This document shows positions 58,883 to 64,000 of a DNA stretch of 64,000 nt, piece by piece. A model generated the notes under the pieces. It was not told the origin of the DNA. It saw only the letters and a list, made by a program, of their open reading frames with translations, and ran no database searches. The stretch covers positions 225,707 to 289,706 of the forward strand of contig NZ_JACOPW010000008.1 in the NCBI RefSeq assembly GCF_015461845.1, in the 5' to 3' direction. Every line of letters starts with the position of its first letter. The first letter of the stretch is position 1. Origin of the DNA: Pseudomonas mucoides (lineage in GTDB: Bacteria > Pseudomonadota > Gammaproteobacteria > Pseudomonadales > Pseudomonadaceae). The position numbers were made by a program, and so were the translations under genes.

Positions 58883-60097
58883 TTACTTTTTGCGTAATCG
58901 CATCAGTTCCGGCAAACCGATTTTGAGCAACCGCGCTGTTCGGCTTTTCGCCAATGCTTCCACGCCCTCATGCTCGGTCAGGCGCGCCAATTGCGCCGCC
59001 ATGTTCATCACCAGCGCCTCGCGTGAGTAAACCCCGCCACCGAGCTGATAGACCGACGCAATCAACTCTCTCAACTCCAGCGGCAGACGCCAGCGGGTGC
59101 GCAGTGCCGAACCGTAGGCCGCGCCGAACTCGGCCAGCGCATCGCCGACTTCCTCCCACTCGTCCAGATCACCTCCGCCCTGCTTCCACTCTTGTAAACA
59201 TCGCAGCAGAGCCAGGTCACCAAGACGATGCAGCATGCCTGCGCAGTAACAGCGCTCTTGTTCCAGATCCAGCAAGCGTGCCAGCGTGCGGGCGTACTCG
59301 GCGGTGTGCAGGGACAACTCCCAGTTACGTTCGGCATAGTCCGCCAGTAGCGGATCGTCGAGCCGCGCACTGCGCTTAAGGGCCAACCCCATAATGAGAT
59401 TCATGCTTTGTCCGGAGCCTAAACGGTGCAAGGCCTGGGACAGGGTTTGCACGGGATCGCCAAGGTGATGCGCCGCGCTGTTCGCGGCGGCAATCAGCAC
59501 AGCGGTAATCTGCGGATCGGTGCGAATCTCGTCCTCCAGTCGTTTCAGATCGAGACCGCTCGGATTGAGGCTGCGCTGGACTGCTATCTGTACATCAGTC
59601 ATCAACGGCGCACCGTCCGTCAGGTCTCGCCGTCGCTCCAGGTACACCGATAACGTCATGCCCGGCGCCAACCTTGGCACCTCGCAGGAAACCTCTTCAC
59701 CGGCGTTCAGCAGCAACTCCTGCAGACGCTGGGTCAGGTTTTCCATGTTCAGGGGTTTGGTCAGGTACGCCGTGGGCGCCAAAGGCAAAGCCTCGTGCAC
59801 GCTGCCACTGTCGTTGCGGCTGCTCATCAGAATGAACGGCAGCGGTGGATTGCGTCGGCGCTGACGCACGTTACGCAAGACATTCAAGCCATCGACACCG
59901 GGCAACTCCCAGTCAACGATCGCCAGGTCGTAGGGAATTTCCGCCAGCCGGTCGATTGCCTGTTGGCCATCGGCGCACAGGTCTACTCGCGCATCGCAGC
60001 GCACTTTCAATAACACCTGCTTGAGCAAGTCTCGAGACCACGGGTCGGCCTCGGCAATCAACACCCGCGGTGCAGCGGGTAAATCAACGACAGTCAT
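58883..60097 (-). CDS. response regulator with REC and HDOD domains
   Basis: A 404-residue regulator. The receiver domain (about 10-130) has AEAD (acid pocket), phosphoacceptor Asp in LAIVDWELPGVDG, Ser in LMSSRND and Lys in YLTKPLN. The HDOD domain (about 170-370) contains PVQTLSQALHRLGSGQSMNL and AGMLHRLGDLALL, the HDOD-type core without the catalytic HD residues of HD-GYP. HDOD proteins act in signalling without known enzyme activity. No kinase is adjacent. It converges with the GGEEF gene. Confidence 0.87.
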   Translation of the reverse strand: MTVVDLPAAPRVLIAEADPWSRDLLKQVLLKVRCDARVDLCADGQQAIDRLAEIPYDLAIVDWELPGVDGLNVLRNVRQRRRNPPLPFILMSSRNDSGSVHEALPLAPTAYLTKPLNMENLTQRLQELLLNAGEEVSCEVPRLAPGMTLSVYLERRRDLTDGAPLMTDVQIAVQRSLNPSGLDLKRLEDEIRTDPQITAVLIAAANSAAHHLGDPVQTLSQALHRLGSGQSMNLIMGLALKRSARLDDPLLADYAERNWELSLHTAEYARTLARLLDLEQERCYCAGMLHRLGDLALLRCLQEWKQGGGDLDEWEEVGDALAEFGAAYGSALRTRWRLPLELRELIASVYQLGGGVYSREALVMNMAAQLARLTEHEGVEALAKSRTARLLKIGLPELMRLRKK

Positions 60098-60186
60098 GCA
60101 GCACGCTCCCTCGCAATGCTATGAACCATAGTCAACACTGGCGATTCGAGACAAATCAAATGACCTGAATGTGTTTCAAGAGGCGT

Positions 60187-60215
60187 AAAAAAACCCGCCG
60201 AAGCGGGTTTTTTGT
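60187..60215. terminator. bidirectional terminator downstream of gabT
   Basis: AAAAACCCGC, 4-base loop, GCGGGTTTTTT with flanking A and T runs, about 25 bases after the gabT stop. It should end gabT transcription; its A-rich side would also serve the other direction. Confidence 0.9.
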
Positions 60216-60238
60216 CGATCAGGTCACACACTAGGTGG

Positions 60239-61516
60239 TCACAGCTCGGAGAAGCACTCTTCGATGATCGCCAGACCTTTGTCCAGTTGCTCGTCCGGCG
60301 CAGTCAGCGGTACCAGGACGCGCAGAACGTTGCCGTAGGTGCCGCAGGACAGCAGGATCAGGCCTTTGTCGCGAGCCTTGGCCACAACCGAGGCTACCGC
60401 AGCAGCGTTTGGCTTGTGGCTGTCGCCGTTTTCGAACAGCTCGACAGCGATCATCGCGCCCAGGGCACGGACTTCGCCGATCACCGGGTACTTGGCCTGG
60501 ATAGCCTTGAGGCCAGTCACCAGACGCTCGCCAACAGCTTTACAACGGTCCAGCAGGTGTTCTTCTTCGAACACTTCCATCACGGCCAGGGCCGCAGCAC
60601 AAGCGATCGGGCTACCGGCGTAGGTGCCGCCCAGGCCGCCTGGAGCGATGGCGTCCATGTATTCGGCCTTGCCGCACACACCGGCCAACGGGAAGCCGCC
60701 AGCGATGGATTTGGCGAAGGTGGTCAGGTCGGCGGACACGCCCATCTGTTCCATGGCGAAGAAGGTGCCGGTACGGCCAGCGCCGGTTTGCACTTCGTCA
60801 GCGATCAACAGGATGCCGTGCTGGTCGCACAGGGCGCGCAGACGCTTCATGAACTCTTTAGGCGCGACGTAGAAACCGCCTTCGCCCTGAACTGGTTCGA
60901 TGATGATGGCAGCGATGTCACGCGGCTCAGCGTCGTTCTTGAAGATGCGTTCGATGCTGGCGATCGAGTCGTCGACGCTCACACCGTGCAGTTCATTCGG
61001 GTACAGCGCGCGGAAGATGCCGCCTGGCATCAAGCCCATGCCGGCCGAGTAAGGCACGACTTTACCGGTCAGGCCCAGGGTCATCATGGTGCGACCGTGG
61101 TAAGCGCCGGTGAAGGCGATCACGCCAGCGCGGCCAGTGGCGGCACGAGCGATTTTCACGGCGTTTTCTACCGCTTCGGAACCGGTAGTGACCAGCAAGG
61201 TTTTCTTGGCGAAATCACCAGGTACCTTGGCGTTGATTTTTTCGCACAGCTCTACGTACGGTTCGTAGGCCAGTACCTGGAAGCACGTGTGGGTCAGCTT
61301 GTTCAACTGCTCGGTGACGGCGGCGATGATTTTCGGGTGTACGTGACCGGTGTTCAGCACGGCGATACCGCCGGCGAAGTCGATGAACTCGCGACCTTCA
61401 ACGTCGGTCACGGTGGCGTTCTTCGCGTGGTCGGCGAAGATCGGGTGAATCTGGCCAACACCGCGCGGTACAGCGGCTTCGCGGCGTTTCATCAGGGATG
61501 CGTTTGTCTTGCTCAT
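60239..61516 (-). CDS. gabT: 4-aminobutyrate aminotransferase
   Basis: A 425-residue class III PLP aminotransferase that transfers the amino group of GABA to 2-oxoglutarate, giving succinate semialdehyde. Visible: TTGSEAVENAVKIARAATGR (PLP phosphate site), IADEVQTGAGRTGTFFA with the cofactor Asp, and the PLP lysine in TTFAKSIAGGFPLAG. Length equals E. coli GabT (426). The start is ATG 61516 with GAGGA 5-9 bases upstream, rather than 61531. Its partner gabD lies 183 bases upstream on the same strand, in one catabolic unit feeding the TCA cycle. Confidence 0.96.
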   Translation of the reverse strand: MSKTNASLMKRREAAVPRGVGQIHPIFADHAKNATVTDVEGREFIDFAGGIAVLNTGHVHPKIIAAVTEQLNKLTHTCFQVLAYEPYVELCEKINAKVPGDFAKKTLLVTTGSEAVENAVKIARAATGRAGVIAFTGAYHGRTMMTLGLTGKVVPYSAGMGLMPGGIFRALYPNELHGVSVDDSIASIERIFKNDAEPRDIAAIIIEPVQGEGGFYVAPKEFMKRLRALCDQHGILLIADEVQTGAGRTGTFFAMEQMGVSADLTTFAKSIAGGFPLAGVCGKAEYMDAIAPGGLGGTYAGSPIACAAALAVMEVFEEEHLLDRCKAVGERLVTGLKAIQAKYPVIGEVRALGAMIAVELFENGDSHKPNAAAVASVVAKARDKGLILLSCGTYGNVLRVLVPLTAPDEQLDKGLAIIEECFSEL

Positions 61517-61641
61517 AAAGTCCTCATTCACCGCTCATCGGGCGGCGTGGTTCAAGGAAAATGCGGCGGGGAGGCAACTACGGCAGCATGCGATGATCGA
61601 CTGCCACAGCTTTCCCGGCCACAGAGAAAATTCCGTGTGAA

Positions 61642-61678
61642 GCGCAGAAAGGGACAGCGCTCTCGTGCCCTTTCCGCT
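61642..61678. repeat. inverted repeat between gabD and gabT
   Basis: GAAAGGG (61647-61653) with CCCTTTC (61668-61674) around a 14-base loop, plus outer GCG/CGC pairing. Located 25 bases after gabD. Possible intercistronic stem or terminator that lowers gabT; the T-run is short. Confidence 0.5.
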
Positions 61679-61699
61679 TGAAGCAATGCCTTGCCGGGC

Positions 61700-63142
61700 T
61701 TAGATGCCCAGGCAGAGGTATTTGATTTCCAGGTAATCTTCGATGCCGTACTTGGAGCCTTCACGGCCCAGGCCCGACGCCTTGATGCCGCCGAACGGCG
61801 CGACTTCGTTGGAGATCAACCCGGTGTTGACGCCGACCATGCCGTATTCCAGGGCTTCAGCCACACGGAACACACGACCCAGGTCGCGCGCATAGAAGTA
61901 GGAAGCCAGACCGAACTCGGTGTCGTTGGACATCGCGATCACTTCGGCTTCGTCTTTGAAACGGAACAGCGGCGCCAATGGACCGAAGGTTTCTTCCTTG
62001 GCCACAGCAGCGTTTTTCGGCACGTTGGTCAGGATGGTCGGCTCGAAGAAGTTGCCTTCCATGACCTTGCCACCGGCCAGAACGGTTGCGCCTTTGCTGA
62101 TCGCGTCAGCAATGTGCTCTTGAACCTTGGCCACGGCTTTTTCGTCGATCAGCGGGCCAGTGGTGGTGCCTTCTTCCAGACCGTTGCCGATCTTGAGTTT
62201 GGCCACGGCCACTTTCAGCTTCTCGGCGAACGCGTCGTAGACCGAATCCTGAATGTACAGGCGGTTGGCACAGACGCAGGTCTGGCCGTTGTTGCGGTAC
62301 TTGGAAATGATCGCGCCTTCGACGGCCTTATCCAGGTCCGCGTCGTCGAACACGATGAACGGTGCGTTGCCGCCCAGTTCCAGGGACACTTTCTTGATGT
62401 CCTTGGCGCATTCAGCCATGAGCTGGCGACCGATTTCGGTCGAGCCGGTGAAGGACAGTTTGCGAACGATCGGGTTGCTGGTCAGCTCGCTACCGATGTC
62501 GCCGGCGCTGCCGGAAACAACGCTGAACACACCAGCTGGAATGCCAGCGCGCTGAGCCAGTTCAGCCAGGGCGAACGCGGAGAACGGAGTTTGCGAAGCA
62601 GGCTTGAGCACCATGGTGCAACCGGCAGCCAGGGCTGGGCCGGCTTTACGGGTGATCATTGCGGCCGGGAAGTTCCACGGGGTGATTGCAGCGGTCACGC
62701 CGATTGGTTGCTTGATCACGATCAGACGCTTGTCTGGCTGGTGACCCGGTATCACGTCACCGTAGACGCGCTTGGCTTCTTCGGCGAACCATTCAATGAA
62801 GGAAGCGGCGTAAACGATTTCGCCCTTGGCTTCGGCCAATGGCTTGCCCTGCTCGAGGGTCATCAGGCGAGCCAGGTCATCCTGGTTCTCGATAATCAGT
62901 TCGAACCAACGACGCAGCTTGTTCGCGCGGTCCTTGGCGGTCAGTGCACGCCAGGCCGGCAGCGCTTTGTCAGCGGCTTCGATCGCACGGCGGGTTTCGG
63001 CAGCGCCCATTTTCGGCACGGTGCCCAGAATTTCGCCGGTGGCCGGGTTGTTCACTTTGATCGTCTGACCATTGTCCGCGTCGACCCAAGCGCCATCGAT
63101 AAAGGCTTGCTGGCGGAACAACTGGGTGTCTTTAAGCTGCAT
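61700..63142 (-). CDS. gabD: succinate-semialdehyde dehydrogenase (NADP+)
   Basis: A 480-residue aldehyde dehydrogenase that oxidises succinate semialdehyde to succinate. Visible: KPASQTPFSAFALAELAQRA, the catalytic glutamate in LELGGNAPF, the catalytic cysteine in RNNGQTCVCANR, and FGPLAPLFRF. It is close to E. coli GabD (482). Start MQLKDTQLFRQQAF at 63142 with AAGGA 8 bases upstream; 63163 is less likely. It works with gabT, downstream on the same strand. Confidence 0.96.
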   Translation of the reverse strand: MQLKDTQLFRQQAFIDGAWVDADNGQTIKVNNPATGEILGTVPKMGAAETRRAIEAADKALPAWRALTAKDRANKLRRWFELIIENQDDLARLMTLEQGKPLAEAKGEIVYAASFIEWFAEEAKRVYGDVIPGHQPDKRLIVIKQPIGVTAAITPWNFPAAMITRKAGPALAAGCTMVLKPASQTPFSAFALAELAQRAGIPAGVFSVVSGSAGDIGSELTSNPIVRKLSFTGSTEIGRQLMAECAKDIKKVSLELGGNAPFIVFDDADLDKAVEGAIISKYRNNGQTCVCANRLYIQDSVYDAFAEKLKVAVAKLKIGNGLEEGTTTGPLIDEKAVAKVQEHIADAISKGATVLAGGKVMEGNFFEPTILTNVPKNAAVAKEETFGPLAPLFRFKDEAEVIAMSNDTEFGLASYFYARDLGRVFRVAEALEYGMVGVNTGLISNEVAPFGGIKASGLGREGSKYGIEDYLEIKYLCLGI

Positions 63143-63490
63143 GTCGGCTTTCCTTAACAGCACCGCGGCAGGCGCGGAGCAAATTATGATTGTAGAAAGG
63201 CGCCCTATAGGCTGCCGTCAGGGAAATCATTCACTGGGCTGAAGCACATAAATAGCGCACTGATTGATACCGTGCGGTTCAGCACCCAGACAAGAGCGTT
63301 TGAAATCTCAAACGAATCCTAGGATCAAAGGGGGTAAAGGACAATAGCCTGTTCGAAAAAAAGAACGAAAACGCCGCATTTGCCTAATTTTTCTGATCAA
63401 CGTAGCAAACGCAGGTTACGCTTTCAAAAAACACAGGCGATTCAGCAGCATGGACGCACGCAGCACATATGAGTATCATGGCGCCCGCTT
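63143..63490. other. promoter region of gabD and tRNA-Arg, no gene
   Basis: About 348 bases between gabD (minus) and the tRNA (plus). No reading frame of interest. AT-rich parts at 63185-63200 and 63390-63430 could be the two promoters. No sigma54-type GG-N10-GC element was found by eye. Confidence 0.5.
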
Positions 63491-63567
63491 GCACCAGTAG
63501 CTCAGCTGGATAGAGTACTGCCCTCCGAAGGCAGGGGTCGTGGGTTCGAATCCCGCCTGGTGCACCA
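63491..63567 (+). tRNA. tRNA-Arg (anticodon CCG)
   Basis: A 77-base tRNA with encoded CCA. Acceptor GCACCAG pairs with CTGGTGC; D-stem GCTC; anticodon stem CTGCC/GGCAG around loop CTCCGAA (anticodon CCG at 63525-63527, reading CGG); T-arm GTGGG-TTCGAAT-CCCGC. A terminator follows at 63581. Confidence 0.97.
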
Positions 63568-63580
63568 TACGCTGCAAATG

Positions 63581-63616
63581 AAAAAGCCTCAGACCTTAGG
63601 GTCTGGGGCTTTTTTG
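63581..63616 (+). terminator. terminator of tRNA-Arg
   Basis: AAAAGCCTCAGACC and GGTCTGGGGCTTTTT pair around TTAG with a final T-run, 14 bases after the CCA end. Confidence 0.9.
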
Positions 63617-63750
63617 TGGGTGACGATTTTTCAACTTCGGACAATGACGTTGTTTTTGGCGTGAACTGAGGGGCTGTGCATCCGCTCGCTATCTGAGGCT
63701 TGCGAGAGCGTCAGGGGCCGTGTGTCGCCACGCGAGCCCTGAATCGAGTC

Positions 63751-63810
63751 TCAGGGGCTGCCACGCGGCTTGGAAGCCATGGTCAGAGCCTTGAACAGGC
63801 GGCTCGCCAT
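63751..63810 (-). CDS. possible micropeptide after the rRNA operon (19 aa)
   Basis: Reads MASRLFKALTMASKPRGSP and stop. A near-perfect ribosome site GGGAGG lies 5 bases before its ATG, which is striking for such a short frame. It is on the minus strand about 80 bases beyond the rRNA terminator. Downstream sequence has repeated CAGGGGC / CCACGCG words. No family known; may be chance or a remnant. Confidence 0.3.
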   Translation of the reverse strand: MASRLFKALTMASKPRGSP

Positions 63811-63887
63811 CAGAACCTCCCTTTAAAGCATGAGGCTCACACCCCAATTGAAATAGAGCACTACGGTATGAACTTTCCAGCGGGCAA

Positions 63888-63923
63888 AACAAAACCCCTA
63901 CCTGCATACGCAGATAGGGGTTT
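63888..63923 (-). terminator. terminator of the rRNA operon
   Basis: On the minus strand AAACCCCTA pairs with TAGGGGTTT around the loop, followed by TTGTTTTG. It lies about 12 bases after the 5S gene end. Confidence 0.85.
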
Positions 63924-63934
63924 CGGAATTTAAT

Positions 63935-64000
63935 CTTGACGATGACCTACTCTCACATGGGGAAACCCCACACTACCATCGGCGATGCATCGTTTCACTG
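63935..64000 (-). rRNA. rrf: 5S ribosomal RNA, 3' part
   Basis: The minus strand reads GATGCATCGCCGATGGTAGT then GTGGGGTTTCCCCATGTGAG and GTCATCGTCAAG, the conserved 3' half of gammaproteobacterial 5S rRNA. The rest of the gene, and presumably the 23S and 16S genes, lie beyond the right edge. The 3' end near 63935 is approximate. Confidence 0.93.

Noticed and set aside
63491..63567. tRNA as an integration site of a genomic island
   Set aside because: No integrase gene and no duplicated tRNA 3' end were seen in the window; the neighbourhood is core (gabDT and rRNA).

Overview
The window is chromosomal DNA of a fluorescent-group Pseudomonas (P. fluorescens lineage or a close relative). The evidence is gene order and repeats. 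The runs pckA-hslO-hslR-rimB-rimK-envZ/ompR-tex-thioesterase-gshA and cysA-cysW-cysT-sbp-oscA-(GGDEF/EAL)-desA are typical Pseudomonas neighbourhoods. The intergenic spaces carry many copies of the Pseudomonas REP/REPIN element (core GCTTGCTCGCGA, flank GTGGGAGCG) and of a second palindrome (GATCGTTCCCACGC...). No phage, plasmid, insertion sequence or CRISPR array was seen.

Layout. 0-0.1 kb: 5' end of a RecQ helicase gene. 0.4-4.5 kb: accessory patch with a tiny lipoprotein, two paralogous DUF3077 genes, a DUF1493 gene, a HipB/HipA-type toxin-antitoxin pair and a truncated second copy of DUF1493; two near-identical palindromic operators frame the toxin-antitoxin promoter. 4.5-17.7 kb: core genes (DMT exporter, PckA, Hsp33, Hsp15, RimB/RimK, EnvZ/OmpR, Tex, PaaI-type thioesterase, GshA). 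17.7-23.8 kb: a TauD 3' relic, YghZ-type reductase, LysR/SDR pair, small membrane protein, and a BetT-type choline transporter with a candidate BetI operator.

23.8-36.4 kb is a sulfur-scavenging block: EpsC serine acetyltransferase, D-cysteine desulfhydrase, cystine ABC transporter (TcyJ/L/N), a two-repeat protein of unknown function, two SfnB-type flavin oxidoreductases, an FMN-dependent monooxygenase and a complete MetQNI-type transporter. 36.5-42.4 kb: a methyltransferase and a TriABC-like RND efflux operon with two adaptor lipoproteins. 43.2-45.7 kb: a second MetQ-type binding protein, an SfnR-like AAA+ protein that has lost several sigma54-activator hallmarks, and a small alpha/beta hydrolase. 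46.1-50.2 kb: fatty acid desaturase, AraC regulator, receiver-only response regulator, Crp/Fnr regulator, Mpo1-like protein. 50.3-54.3 kb: sulfate transport operon plus oscA. 54.5-60.1 kb: c-di-GMP genes (GGDEF/EAL, GGDEF), DesA desaturase and a REC-HDOD regulator. 60.2-63.1 kb: gabT and gabD. 63.5-64 kb: tRNA-Arg(CCG) and the 3' end of a 5S rRNA gene whose operon enters from the right on the minus strand.

Functionally the window is dominated by sulfur nutrition: sulfate uptake (cys genes, oscA), cystine and D-cysteine use, organosulfur oxidation with a MetQNI-type transporter, cysteine synthesis (EpsC), glutathione synthesis (GshA), plus a decayed taurine dioxygenase. The most unusual items are the duplicated operator and DUF1493 fragment around hipBA, the hairpin plus leader ORF coupled to the first sfnB gene, and the SfnR-like protein lacking canonical GAFTGA, both conserved arginines and the DNA-binding domain. 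Every name rests on reading motifs and family resemblance by eye; no database search was run.
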